From Ficedula albicollis (lineage: Eukaryota; Chordata; Aves; Passeriformes; Muscicapidae): DNA of 64,000 nt. The stretch covers positions 3,972,060 through 4,036,059 of the forward strand of contig NC_021686.1 in the NCBI RefSeq assembly GCF_000247815.1, written 5' to 3'. Below are positions 25,201 through 39,170 of this stretch, piece after piece (positions within the stretch are counted from its first letter, which is position 1; each line of letters begins with the position of its first letter). Position numbers and translations under genes: made by a program. Under the pieces are notes generated by a model. It was not told the origin of the DNA and searched no databases. It worked only from the letters and a program-made list of their open reading frames with translations.

Positions 25201-26289
25201 AGGAGAGTAAAAAATCCAATCGTGGCAGCCTGAACTTTGTACCAACAGAAAGGCTGTGGGATCAACTTAATTTCATTTTGGCTTTCATTTTTGAAAGCTT
25301 GAGCCTTTTTCTTACCCTTGTTCATTCTCTGAACCACAACAGGAAAAAAGAATTTACTAAAGGGAAATATTAAGAATTGACATTGGGTATTTCACTGTAT
25401 TTTCTTTACTTCCAATTATATTTTCAAGATGTCATGGTCTCTTAAAAATGTTTCTGCGGTTTTACGAGAACTGGTAAATCAAATTGAGCACAGTCATATA
25501 ACAGCTTAGCAGAAGTTCTGTTTGCCCAATTTTTATCTCAAGAACAGAAGGTTTTAGCAGCTCCCCTTGACTGCACCCCTTCTGAATGCAGGGACTTGGG
25601 GATGGTCTTCAGGACTGGAACCTGGGGGTCAGGGGGAAGCTCAGCTGTGAAAAATGTCACAGCCTGAGAGTTACCAGGGAAATGAGGCTTTGAAAGGAGG
25701 GTCCAGGGGGATGCTGATATTTTTGGGATAGGCAGCAGCTACAGGGACTGAGCTCCTGTGCAGTCCTGCATGTCCTGAAGGAGGAGAAACTGCCCTGGTC
25801 AGGTCATCTCTAAGTAAAGGAAGCAAACTTTTAAAAATAATAAGTGCAAAGAGCAAACATCAGCAATGCTCTATGGCTGCTGTGAGCTCTTCCTGCAGCA
25901 GCCAGGAGCTGCTGGGCAATGAAGAATAAAGCTCAAGCCTGTTTGTATGTTGATACTCCTTCTACTTAAGAGAAGCATCATGTCTGCAAGTGAGTGTTTC
26001 TTCTAATTTATGGTTACATTCCAGGCCTGGCCAGGGCACTCTGCAGAGGTGAGGCAGTGTGGTATTTCTGCTTTCACTCATTTTTGCCCACATGTAAGTG
26101 AGCAAGCACCGAATAAAACTCCAAAACTCCATCCTGGTGTTACAGTGAGGCATTTATGTGAAAATATCCTTTTATCCCAGCTTGCAAGGAAATTATAAAA
26201 ATGTCAATTTTTTTTCCCATGCGCATTTTTTTTTTGTCACTTTAAAGGCCTCATCCTAAATATTGGTGTGGATTTCAAACAGTGATGCA
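22203..26289. other. Long AT-rich non-coding stretch
   Basis: No supported gene. Homeodomain-type TAATTA-like sites occur near 24440. T/G-rich low-complexity sequence is present at about 23970-24015. Confidence 0.4.
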
Positions 26290-26525
26290 GAGGACACTCT
26301 TTCATGTCATGGAGTCCAGCCCTGCTCCCTGCAAGGAGTCAAGTGTCACTGATGGTTGACATCCTGTTAATCTTTCCAGCTGTCAGGAGGGGAAGGTCCC
26401 TTACCTGCTCAGACCACCTATTCCAGTGCTTAGAAGTCTTCACTGTCTTGAAAAATATATTTTTGCTAGACAAATAAAAATTTCCCATGCTGCAGATGAC
26501 CTCAGTGTTTCATCTTCTCAGGGAA
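26290..26525 (-). mobile_element. Old, diverged CR1 LINE fragment
   Basis: The plus strand shows the reverse complement of a degraded CR1 3' region. CACCTATTCCAGTGCTTAG, TTCACTGTCTTGAAAAATAT and TTTCCCATGCTGCAGATGAC follow the order seen in CR1 (ACCTGTTCCAGTG, then the CACTGTGAAGAATTTC type segment, then CCCCTGCTGCAG). It is much more diverged than the other CR1 copies here. Confidence 0.55.
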
Positions 26526-27459
26526 CCTGAAGAAAAAAAAAAAATTCTCTGCTCCCTGTGCGAGTCTTTTATGACAGAGATTCTGGTTCAGACCTGAGGT
26601 TTCTGTCCCAGGCATTTTAATTTCTGTATTTTGCTTCGACCTTTTCTAGTTATCATTTAGATTGGAAATCTTTTTTTTTGCATCTAAGACATTCTTTTAG
26701 AACATTTTGCATTTAAATAAAAACATTGCATTCAAATTGTTTACCTTGGAAGACAAATATTGGCCATGATTTATAATCAGGATTATAAAATTGTTATTGT
26801 AGGATGTTAAACATTTGAGGCTGTGGCTCTCACACCTGACTTGAGATCTCTAAGCTGCCTATTGGGCTTTTTTTGCAACAGAGGTTATGAGGTTTTTTAT
26901 TTTGCTAAAGTCTTCTAGAAAGTTTTATTGCTCTCTCAAATTTATTGAAGAGTGGATATGTGTGTGTGATCATCTGTCTCATAAAAAGATAGAAGTTATA
27001 AACTTCTGCTGATACATTCAGGACTTGATTAGCTCTGCCTGCTCTTGGTTCACATCCTTTCTCTGGATGAATTTCTCTGAATTATTGCTCTGTACATTTA
27101 TCCTGTCAGTTTAACCTCACAAGTGTGGGGGGAGAGGGAATGCAAGGCAAGGATTCAGCAGACAAGTGTTGGGTGAAGGAAGGGCTGTGAGGTGATGCTT
27201 CAAACTCTGCTGACCAGTCCAGCACCTCAGCACTCCAGGGGGGTGAATCCAGGGGGATCTGAAGGACTGTCCTTGGATAGGCTCCTCCCTGCCAGCCTGT
27301 GTTCCAGCCCCCAGAACCGAGGGTGAAGCACGGTTGGGATAACATGGAAAAAGCTTCTGCAGCTTTGAAATACATTTGCATCTATGGAAAATGGTGCAAA
27401 TCTATTCCATGAATTTGTAGCAAACCCTTTTTTGTTTTTTGGGGTTTTTTGTGTGTTTG
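26526..27459. other. Non-coding stretch, nothing recognised
   Basis: AT-rich sequence with a slightly GC-richer part at 27120-27340. No feature supported. Confidence 0.4.
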
Positions 27460-27771
<312 letters not shown>

Positions 27772-29907
27772 GTAATTAGCAGCTAAATGACTAATATTGT
27801 AAAATGATGGGGTGTGAGTCACTGGCTGGTGCACAGCTTGACTTTGGCTGTGGTGTAGAGCAAGAGAAGTGGAGGTTACAAACCCCAGCTGATCACTGTA
27901 TGACTCAGGTAGATTTTCTTGTGCCTTCTCAGGAGGGAGCTGGGTTGGGCTGCTCTTATTTCCTTCGGGTTTTAGCACCACTGGAGGAGCCAAGGGCATT
28001 TTGCCCGTTAAGATAACAGAAGACAGAGATGGATGGGGGAGCTGAGATTCTGATGGGGAATTATCTTTAGGAATGGCATGCAGGATGTATACATTTATTC
28101 CCCCAAAGCTTTGTGCCTGTGAGGCACAAAGACTGTAACATTCTAACTGGATCCAAGCAGGTTTTTTCAGGCAGTTATTTCACTGGATGTAGGGAGGAGG
28201 GTTGGGTAACTACCAATCCTTTTTGGCTATTTTAACAAATTCCCAAATTTTGCCTATATTTAAGAAAACTGGTGACATGGAAGAAAAGAGCCAGGCAGCA
28301 CTGCAACTTTGACATGTTTCATTTTGGTATTGTAAATGGAATTGTCCTTTTTTTCTCCACTAAGGAATTTCCTTTTCATTTTCCTACGTGTTGTAGAAAG
28401 TGCCTGGGTCCAACTCCAGTTAGTAACAGATGTTTCATTTGATCTTTCAATCCTGCAGACATGAGACTGCATTTCTGCTTAAAGAAACAAATTCTGATAG
28501 GTAATTGGATGTAACAGCATTGACATGTTCTTCTCCTCCATGGCTGCAGTGAGTAGGTTGGGAAGCCACGGGCTTAAATTACACAAAGGAAGGTTTAGAT
28601 TGGGCATTAGAAAGGCTTCCTGATCATAAGAATACTTAATATTTAATCAGATGAGTTAGGAAGATTATGGGATTTCTGTCACTTGGGAAGCAAATGCCAG
28701 AAAAATGCAGCTGTATATAAAAACATGCTCTACAGAATTGATTTATAGCTGACAGAACTCGTTTGCTGTGTTTTTCTAAAATAGAAAGTCTTTCTCAGAT
28801 ACCAAATTTATCTCCCATTTAGAGGTGAATCTCTCATGTTCTTACCAAAAGGGTTTTTTAACCCAAGTTCAGAATCTGACCTCCTGCTGCAGTCACACTC
28901 TGTGAGGTGAGGCAGAGAACCAACATCAGAAGTGTTTCCTAGGAACAGAGTTTGGAAAATTCTGGAGTTTTGCAAAGTTTCTGATAAAACCCTGGATCTT
29001 TTTTGAGGAACAGTGCAGTGAGGGCTGTGCACCTCCTCAGTCCCTGCTCCAGCTCCCCTCTGGGATGTCTCATCTCACACATTGTGGTTGCTGGGGAAAC
29101 TCAGCTGGAGATGAGCACTTAGTTCTGAGAAAGTCCTTGGTCTGTATTTATGGAAGTTCTGAATGATCCTCTCAATAAGAGACAAGACAGGTATAATAGA
29201 ATTGATATATTTGAAGATTGGTTCTGTATAACCTTTTATAACATCTATAGTACATATTCCAGCTCCCCTTATTCCTGAAATAATGCCTCTAGCATTTAAA
29301 ATACAGACATTTGGGATATATTTTTGCTTTATTAATAGAAAGCAAATTTTTCATGTGAGGACTGTGCAGACTTTCACATCTATTAATAACATAACATTAA
29401 AGTTTTGTAATAAAAAGCTGATTACGCAGAACATAATAGAACATTAGTTGAGACTTTTTATTTTACTATTTGAGAAGTGTGAGAGTGCCTTGGGGCCAGA
29501 GAGGCTCTGTTGTGCTATTTTCTATGTAGTATTCCACACATTCTATATAGGAGCAGCAGCCTCTTGTCAAAAAACCTCCACCTTAGGAAATAATAGAAAT
29601 AAAAACTTAACCAGTGGTCCTTGCCTTGGGAATTTTAGTTTACCACCTGAAATTGAAGCTGCTTGATTCAATGTGAGGAGGATAAGCATGCTGGACACCC
29701 TCTTTCCACCGTATTTTGTGGGTGTGGGTTCGGGTTTTTTTTTAAATCTAGTTACTAGAGCCAACAACAGGTTTGGCACAGGATACAATATTGTGTTATA
29801 GACAACTGATTCAAATCTTGAAGACAGTGCTCCACCAGTTGCTGTGCTTAGACTGAGAAGGAACAGTAGGGAACAAAGTCCCAGTGCTCTCCTCACTCCT
29901 TTTGGAG
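27772..29907. other. Non-coding stretch, nothing recognised
   Basis: No exon, RNA gene or repeat family recognised. Confidence 0.4.
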
Positions 29908-30075
29908 CAGCACAAGCCCATATTGTGTCTAACTGGAATTTTTAAAATTAATTTTCAACTTCTTCTGGATAAACAAATAGTAAGACATAAACAGCACAAG
30001 CCCATATTGTGCCTAACTGGAATTTTTTAAATTAATTTTCATCTTCTTCTGGATAAACAAATAGTAAGACATAAT
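29908..30075. repeat. 84-bp tandem direct duplication
   Basis: Copies 29908-29991 and 29992-30075 (CAGCACAAGCCCATATTGTG to AGTAAGACATAA) differ at three positions or so. Confidence 0.95.
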
Positions 30076-30630
30076 ATTCTTCTTAGAAATTATATTATTT
30101 TGAATGAAACAATGCTACTATTAATCAAGTGCAAAGAAAACTGTAGTTTTAGAATAGTCTGTGACAAATAGCAAATTGATATGGAGGCACTAAATAGCTT
30201 TCAGTAATATCTGTATTAAAGGAATGGTTGCCAAGATGATTATTACTTACAGGCATTTCAAACTTCAACAGGTTGATAAAGGATTTAATATTTTCATATG
30301 CTTCAGTGTAAAGCCATCTGTCACAGTGACAGAACAAAGTGTTGGGAAGGAGAACAAACGTATGTTCATGGAAGTTCTCCATGAAATGTTAACAGGAGAG
30401 ACACAAGACGCAAAGCAGTATCTTGTTACAAGTGGGCAAGGGATTTGAAACAACATGGCCATCATCTTCAATATTTACAATTACCATTTCTTTTCTAATT
30501 TCTTTTTGTGCAGAAGTGCTAAAAAAATAAAAGTCTGTCAATACAGATGGTGAGGGAGGCAGATATACTGAGGAAAATAGCATTTGCATCCACCTTTTGT
30601 AGCTTTTCGTGTTCCTGCTCTTGTTTCCTG
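30076..30630. other. Non-coding stretch, nothing recognised
   Basis: Only short chance open frames. Confidence 0.4.
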
Positions 30631-30744
30631 CAGTTTTAAGCTCCTGTCTGGGTACATCAGTGTATACATTAGACCTCAGGCAGTGTACAGTTTTAAGCTT
30701 CTGTCTGGGTTCATCAGTGTATACATTAGACCTCAGGCAGTGTT
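30631..30744. repeat. 57-bp tandem direct duplication
   Basis: Copies 30631-30687 and 30688-30744 (CAGTTTTAAGCT(C/T)CTGTCTGG to CCTCAGGCAGTGT) have about two mismatches. Confidence 0.94.
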
Positions 30745-31847
30745 TCATACATCTGCTGGGCTTTTTAGTGCAAATTAAACAGCCTCAAACACAGACAGGA
30801 GCTGAACTTTGCTAGTACCTTCTCCCCATCCCCCATTTGGGAAGGATTTTTATTCGAGGCTGCACAGAAGAATCAATCACATTCCAGTGTTTGAAGCCAG
30901 AAGGTGACATAGTGTGACTTTTACCTGCCATACCTCAAATGTGGGACAGTGTGGGCTAGTAAGAGATACAAAGGGATTATAGAGGGAAAAATGGGACTGA
31001 CACATAAAAAAGAAAGCAAGTGTTCAAGAAAAGTTACTTTGAATCTTTTGTCAGTGGTATTGCAACAAGAAAGATTCTGTTCTAAAAAATCTATATGGTT
31101 GGATTTTTAGTTAAAAGGTATAAAGGATATATTTTACAGTGATCCTGTTATTTTCAGGCCTCCATTCTCTCTCCAGGTTTGGGTGACATAGCAGGGATTG
31201 AATTCAATTGTGCCTTAGCAGCACTCTGCATTTTCTAGGAAGCGTATTTTTATGTTTTAAAATGATAGCTCCAAAAGAGATGTGTGCTGACGGGTCAGGG
31301 GGCAGGCTATGGCACAGTTCCCTCCCCCATCCAGGTATGAAATCCTCTTGTCTGACACAGCTCCATGGGCCAGCTGCCCAGTTTGAACTGGCAGCGTTCC
31401 CCAGCGGAGTGGGAATGGCAGGGCTCACCGTACCTTTCGAGGAATGTTTTAAGTTTTGCTCTCATAATCCATTTATTTCACGAGATTTATAAACATAGCA
31501 TGGGTTCAGTTCCATCAGGCTTCAGGAAATTCAAGCCAATGAGTTATAGAGGTGGAATTACACAATCCCCTTGAGATAACAAACCCCAGAAGGATTCTGA
31601 TGTTGGCACTTCTGTCCCTCTGTGTGGGCTGGGAACGTGCACACCCTGGAAATTTGGGATGGATTGCTCTGGGGCATCTTTCAGCTCTGTGAAGTTTTCC
31701 TGTGATGACCTTAAAGGAGCAAAATGTCTGAAGATTTATTTGAGTCCCGATAAATATGCAAACTCCCAATTTTTACTCGGCAACACTGACATCATGTGGC
31801 AAAGAGGAAAACCCCAGCCCTGCTTCAGTACCAAGCAGGGAATAGTT
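30745..31847. other. Non-coding stretch, nothing recognised
   Basis: No supported exon or repeat. Confidence 0.4.
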
Positions 31848-32253
<406 letters not shown>

Positions 32254-33557
32254 GCAAAAGACCTCCTCAATTTTAACAAAACAGTCAAAAAGAAGTGTCT
32301 CCAAGACCTTCAGTGTTACCCTCTAAACGAAGACAAAGAACCAGCTAGAGAGAAGTACTGTGCCTTGCTCAGGCTTGAGCTTATTTCAAATCTGTTTTAC
32401 TTTGGGCTGGGCAGGGCACTGGGAACAGCTTTACCTTGGTTTTTAGAGCTGAAGGGATGAGTTTGATCCTCAAGGCAACAGGATTCAATCATCAGGATAT
32501 AATGTAGTTCCCCTTTGAACACTCCTTGTATTTCCATGGTTATCCAGGTTTGGCAACACATCTTTGACAATGAGTTTTGCAATTATGTATATCTGCAGTG
32601 TTTAAAAAAGTCTCTGGCAGGTAGAATTTGGGGGAGGAGAGATATCCTTCTGCTTTTCTATTAATTTTCGTGGCATATTCCCATGTCCTTTTTTTATGAG
32701 AAATGAATTTTCTAGTTCTCCGTGCCAGATGTTGGCATTCATTTTAAGTCTGCTCTTTATTCCCTTTAAAAAATAAGAAGCCTTAATATTATTTCTCTGG
32801 GTTTTGTATAAAAGTCTTGGAATCTTTTAACCAGTTTCAACTTCTGTCATTACCATGGATGTCCTCTTGGACCCTCTTCTATAATTTTCATTCTAATTTT
32901 CATTCTGACTAAACTCTGTTCAGCTGAACCAGGCGTGCTGTTACTGCAAATTCCAGGGAAAGTTCCTGGTGGGGTGTCAAGTGCCAGTGATTGTAGTGCT
33001 CTGCCAAGGGGTCCTGACTTCTTGTAAATAAGGTTTAAAAATTATGAAGATGCTGCTAAGACTTTCTCTCACTGACAAAACAGAGAAAAAATTTCAGTAT
33101 TTTTTGTGCTGGCAGTTTCTTTGTCAAAATTCAGTCTCTTTTCCATTGTATTTCTACCAGATATGAATTTTAATAGTACATTTATAGCTATTTTAATTTT
33201 CCATATATTTATATGCTACCTGCATGGTAAAAATTTCCAAAGCTATTTTTTAGTATTAATAAATTGGCTTTTCACACTCAACAAACCATTCCCCCTTATT
33301 TGACTTGCATTTTGATGAAAAATTGTAAATGGTGATATGACTGTATACTAACACTGCCCAGCATCAAATGTTGTGAAAATGATTGTCCAATGAATTCTAC
33401 CATGCCATTAATTAAGATCAATATTACTGAAATGAGCTTAGGGATGTGTTACATTTACTGATACTGATTCTGTAGAAGCTCCAGAACTACAAGGAGAATG
33501 CTGAATATAATGTCTCCTCTAAGAGGAAAAAAAACCCCATAAAAACAATAAAACATG
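32254..33557. other. AT-rich non-coding stretch
   Basis: Nothing recognised. Confidence 0.4.
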
Positions 33558-33791
33558 AGAAACATGTACAGGCCTAACAGATTTTGTCTATAATGTGAGT
33601 GGGATTTGCTTCTCTTTGTGGAAGTTCGTGGTGTCCTGGAGCAAGGTTTGAGCCAAGGCAGCTCAGTTGGGAATAGAAACATGTACAGGCCTAACAGATT
33701 TTGTCTATAATGTGAGTGGGATTTGCTTCTCTTTGTGGAAGTTCGTGGTGTCCTGGAGGAAGGTTTGAGCCAAGGCAGCTCAGTTGGGAAT
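33558..33791. repeat. 117-bp tandem direct duplication
   Basis: Copies 33558-33674 and 33675-33791 (AGAAACATGTACAGGCC to CAGCTCAGTTGGGAAT) differ at one visible base (GGAGCAAGG versus GGAGGAAGG). Confidence 0.95.
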
Positions 33792-35379
33792 TAATGTGGG
33801 GTTCCTGCTGTCCACACCTCTGTGCTCCCTCTCCTAAACTCCTACCAAGTCCTGCAGCATCTCTGCAGCCAGTCCCGTTTGCTGCTCTTCTCTCTGCTGT
33901 TTGTTCTCTCTGTGCAAGCACCAAGCCTCTCCTTCATTAGCTTTCCTGTTAGCACCATTTTCCAGCTGTCAGAAACCTATTGCACTGTCGAGAGGTTGAA
34001 TTTTCCTCCTGGAAAAGCCTGGTTTTTTGGCAGGTAGCTTGTCCTGTGCTGCAGTGCCTGTGCTGGTAATGAGCCTTGCCTGCAGGCCCCCAGATTGCAC
34101 AGCAGCTCCTGCTGGGGTGGTTCTCCCCCATTAATAGTGGTTGCAGCTGCTGGTGTGTGGTACCCAGCACAGCTGATGTGCTCTCATTTGTTTGAGGATG
34201 TCTCTCAGGCAGAGGATGGGCCAGTTCAAGTGGAGTTACCAGGCTGAGATGGAGCAGCAGCAGTTTGGGCGAGGACAAGAAGAAGAACTGAGGTACCTGC
34301 AGGGAAAAGGGGAGAGGGAAGGCAAGAACAAATAACTGCAGGTGCTCTGGGGGTGGCAGGGGGGATGTGTGTGTTCACAAGTGCACCCTCACACATCTGC
34401 ACAAACACAAATATCTCTGTTCCTTTATAAACCTGCCTGTTGCTGCTGCTTGCCTTTTGTCTAATCCACATTGAAGGAAGGTTGGGAATCAAAACTCTCC
34501 AAAGGCTGGGTTGAAGATAAGCACCTTAAAAATTGAGAGGAACTTGAAAGGACGGGGCTCTACCATAAATTGAGCCTTGCCCTTCTGTTCCCTCTTTCTT
34601 TGGAGTCTTGCTGATGGCACTGAATTTCAAATGGAAGAAGAGAAATAATTTGAAAATTTCCCCCCTCCCTAAAGGAGTAAATGCCAAGTGCAGAGCCACT
34701 GATTAAAAACATATCTCTGAGGAGCCTAAGAGGAGCTAATCCTTAGGATATATTTAACTGTCTAATCCCTTTCTCTGGGAAGTGCATCAAGAGGTAAAAA
34801 ATTCTTCTCTTCTCCGTGGGTTACCTAGTTCTTCACAGAGCCATTCCTTCACTTAGCCAAACTTAGCCCTTTCTTTCTTTTGTCTTTGACAGCTGATGAA
34901 CAGTTAGGCTTCATTAAGAACACCATTGCAGTGCTTAAAAAGTACTTATTGCCAAGAATAAGCCACAAATTTCAAAGTTTATTTACCGTGAGGGCTCTAG
35001 TTAAATAGTTCCTCTCTCTTCTTGCACCTTTGTGGCATAGCAAGAGCCCTCCTGGCTGGAAGAGATAATAGAGGTATTATTTTCTTCCCTTAAGCAAAAT
35101 GATGAGTTCCTGAAGTAATTGGCTGCAGTGCAAATTATAACTGCTCCTTTTGTCGTGACAGGACTATAATCATTTTGTGTCACTGGTCACCCCTCTGACA
35201 GCTTTTGGTTCTCAGTGCTACCAAGTGGAAGTAAAAGGAGGAAAAAAAAAAAAAAAAGAGAGAAGCTATTTTGTTCCTTAGCTGGTGGCAAGGCTTGTGG
35301 TGTTTACGTATTGTATTCCTCACTGTGCAGAGAAAATAAGTTGGTGATTATTGGAATTATTTTTACAGCGTAGAATAAT
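33792..35379. other. Non-coding stretch, nothing firm
   Basis: No gene supported. A poly-A tract of about 16 bases lies at 35241-35257. Confidence 0.4.
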
Positions 35380-35560
35380 TTGCTGTTGAGTGAAAACAGG
35401 AAAGCTACTTGAAATATTAAAAAGCATTTCTTGTAGTCTAGGTTTTCTAATATGCAGTTTCTGTGAGATGTTTTAAAGTGTCACTTCAAGTTATGCATCT
35501 GCATAATTAATGCATAAAAAGAAATAAATAGAAAGGAAAGATGGTTTAAGTGAGGTAGTT
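35380..35560. promoter_or_regulatory. Candidate regulatory block with POU/homeodomain motifs
   Basis: Dense octamer- and homeodomain-like sites: TTATGCATCTGCATAATTAA followed by TGCATAAA (35491-35518). This contains ATGCAT, GCATAAT and TAATTA-type cores within 28 bp, with dyad character. Such clusters are typical of vertebrate conserved enhancers, but conservation cannot be tested here. Confidence 0.22.
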
Positions 35561-38500
35561 AAGAAGTTAAATGTTGATTGAATTGTAGCCTGAGACCTTG
35601 GGGAGGGGGCAAGAGAGAAGGGCATAGTGTTCTAGTAGATACAGGTAAGGAACTATTTTGGTGCAGTTGTTTGTGTTTTTCATCAGCATCTCCCACGTGG
35701 GCCATGATTCCAGCACACACTCTTGTAATCTCCTGCAGTGGCAATGATTCAGCTTAAAAATCAATAGGGCATGAGGTGTTTCAAGTTCTCATTATTGTAA
35801 TGTGTCAACATCACTTCAGTGACCCCAGAGCCCTATGCTGGCTGATTTGTTCTCTGATGCATTGTGCAATCTTGTAGGCAAACTATAATTTCACTTGTAA
35901 CCAGAAACTCTGCTTTTATGGTTTGTGTCCCAGTCTCCAGCCATTAGGATGTTCAGAGATAATCAATACCTGTGTTTGCTGCTGAAGGTTGAATGAAGTT
36001 GTCAAGCAGCTAAATTACAAAGAATACAAACAAAAGAACACTGTTATGGCTGAGCAGGCTAGGAAATGTTTTTATTTAAATTTTCATTCCCTATCAACCC
36101 ACAAATGCTTTTACTGCTTAGCATTGTCATAATTTATATTCCCCTCTATGCCTATCAGTTTCAGATCTTGAATTTAGTGGTTGTGGTGATTTACTCCATC
36201 ACTTTGTCTTTAGGTTATCTGTGTTCCTTTACAATCATGTTATCTCCTCTGTATCTGTCCAAATCTAATAACATCATGAACAGGAAACAAATTATTTTAA
36301 TTGCTTAAACTCAGTCAGTTTATTGTGCCTTTAATACATCGGGGGCAAAGCAGCACTGTTCATTTTGCAGTGCTCCTCTTGCAGTGATGCTAATTTTGAT
36401 GTTTGTTTATGTGATCTAAGTGCTGCAAGTGATAACAGCAGAGTCTATATCAGTTTATCCTGGGCAATATCACACCAATTAATGTATTTAGAATGTCTCA
36501 CATAAAACTGAGGTGGCTTTGCACAGTCCAAAGCTTTTTGGACTTGTACCTCTCACATACCCAACTGTATTGGAGGAAGCAACATCTGTATTTTTGATAT
36601 TTCTTGAACAACTGATGTCTAGACAGCATTTTTCCATAAATACATAATAGATTTCCAGTGTACACAGTAGATTTAATATTTTCCTCCTTCAGACATACTT
36701 GTTTCATTAGAGCTTTCATCTTAACCATTGAGAGCTCACAGCTCACCTAATGAGAAAACATCCAGCAACATGTGAAGGTATGTGAGCCTTAGGTGGAATA
36801 AAACAGCATTTGTGTGGTTTTTAAAAGTCACATGAAGCAGTAAGATCCATATTAATCACCAGATCTAATGCAAGTAGGAGAATACTGGAAACAAAATGGA
36901 AAAAAAACCCTAATGTCTCAGATTCAGGATCAGAAATGTTCTAACTTTCATAGTTGTTTAATAAGAATTTTGTAGTTAGATTATTAAATATTTATCATGT
37001 TGGGGGATTAGAAAATTAAAATTATCAAGAATTTTTTGGTTTCTCACCTATTTTTTCTCAAGCCCTCTGTTTTGAAGTACAGCCTTTGAAACGCATGTTT
37101 TTTCTTCAGCTGTGTCTGTGTGATCAGGGAGCACACTACTAAAATGGGGAACACTTTTTAGCAGCTCCCATGTAAAACCATTGAGATGCAGGTATCACTG
37201 TTGTTCAGTAGCCTGTTAGAATCCAGTCTCTCCAAGGACAGCTTGGTGTCATTAATGAACACAGTGCATGCACAGATTTCCCTGTGCATTTGTCAGATAC
37301 TGAAATTGGGAGTGTTTGACTGCTGTAGGAAATGGTGCACAGGTTTCAGGTGCTTCCTCAGAGTGGGTATTAGCAGCCCTGGCTCACTGTGGAAAGAGAG
37401 CTTTTAATAGGAAAGCACCCCATAATCATTTACTAAGATGATCTATTTAAAGACCTTTACGTGAAATTGAAATAATTGTCATGGGGTTGGTATGGCTTTA
37501 CAAAGTTAACATCTCTGGCCTTACACATCACAAAAAAAGATGTGGGTCTTTTCTGCCGGAGAGTTTGACCTATATAGCAGAATAATCTGGCATAATGCAG
37601 AGCAGGGAGACAAGGGGGAAATGGGCAGGAGCAAACCTTTCAAGTGTTGCACAGGCCATGAAAATCTGGGGAGCTGCTGGGAGGTAGATAACCTGTGCAA
37701 ATTAATTTGCCTCCTGTACATGCCATGATGTACAATTCAATTTACATTGCCACTGTCCCACATTCTGGATGCCAGGACTGGTTTCAAGTTTCTTGCCTAA
37801 GCCTCTCCTGTATCCCTTGAAGTGCTTATTTAAAAACAAAATGCCAAAAGGAAGTTGTTGCAGAAAATCCACTTCTAAATACATGGAAAACTTGCAAGAA
37901 GGTTCTATTCATTATTTGCTGAAAAGCTTCCTCATCTTCAGTATAGTTTTTGAAGTTTACAGAAAAACCCTTTGTAGTTTGAACATTTTTTCCCTTTTGC
38001 TAAATGCACCATCACCCAGAGATTTCTAAAGTAGAAAATATCAGAGATTTGGGTCTTTCAGCTTGCTCTGGATGCTTTGGGGAATTAGAGACATCTGTTG
38101 CATTATGGCTCCTGTGTAACAAAATGAGATGATTTTTCACACCACTATTTGCCATTTTAGCTGTATGTTCACTGCTGTTACACTTGGTATCTTGTTAACT
38201 GTTTCTGATGCAAGAAGCATGATTATTTCATGTTCCATCACAAAGCAGACCTCATCTTGGTTTGAGTCACACATTTCAATAAAAGGTACAGCATGGTCCA
38301 GCAAAAATCTGGCCATTTTCTTTAACCTAATGTATTTCCTTTGATCTGGAAGTTTCACTTGGAGGAGATTGAGTTGTAGGTATTTCTACTGGGTTTTGAA
38401 GGCAGCTGATCAGAAAACTGCTGCTGGGATCTCCTCACACTCTGCTGTCATTAGGTGTGGAAAATGGAGACTCGTGTTGTGCCCAGGAGTGTTGTCTTTA

Positions 38501-38768
38501 TTGCCAGTGACTTCTCCAAGCATGGTGTTAAGGAGCATTGTAGGGGGGGAAAAAAAGTGCTTTTTACTGTTTGTTTTGAGGGTTTTTTAAAGCTTTGAGA
38601 GTGACTGTAATTCCAGCTGGATTTATTGTTTTCACCGTGCATTATTGAATTCCTGCTGGTCCTGACACTGCAGGAAGCTGCAGCAATACCTGTATCCTTC
38701 TCAGTTACCTTTTTGGGAAGCTCAATGTTTTCAAAGCACTTTGCAAAGTGCCTCCTTAAAAGGATGTT
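35561..38768. other. AT-rich non-coding stretch
   Basis: No gene supported. The minus-strand frame at 38137-38358 (73 codons) has a protein-like composition but no match I recognise. Confidence 0.35.
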
Positions 38769-38786
38769 GTGTGTGTGTGTGTGTGT
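38769..38786. repeat. (GT)9 microsatellite
   Basis: Uninterrupted GT dinucleotide repeat followed by AAAACAC. Confidence 0.95.
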
Positions 38787-39170
38787 AAAACACTGCTGTT
38801 CCTGCTGAAGCCTGGACAAATGATAAACCTCTGTGGCTGGAGAAAATTACTGAGTGCTGCATCAGCTGTTGGAGTGCTGCTTTACCAAATCAAAGATCCT
38901 GTGCTCAAACCTGGGAAAAGAGAGAGCTCCCACAGTGAGAGACAGCTTGCTACAGTGGCATCCAATTCAAGGTCACACACAGCCTCAGCCACGGCAGGGA
39001 AAAAAGCCAAATTAAGCATTTTTAGCAGTGCAAATATGTTGAGAAATATCATTAAGGGTGTGAAGAAGGGAAACTGTAAAACCTGTGTAGCAGAACAGTT
39101 GTGTAGGCAAAGTTACAGGGATGGGCATGGAGAGATGAAGTCACTTCCCACTTTGGGAATCACTAAAATA
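38787..39170. other. Non-coding stretch
   Basis: Between microsatellites; nothing recognised. Confidence 0.4.

Noticed and set aside
38137..38358. 73-codon minus-strand frame with protein-like composition, considered as a transposase remnant
   Set aside because: I could not identify any transposase or retroviral motif, and a single short frame is not enough.
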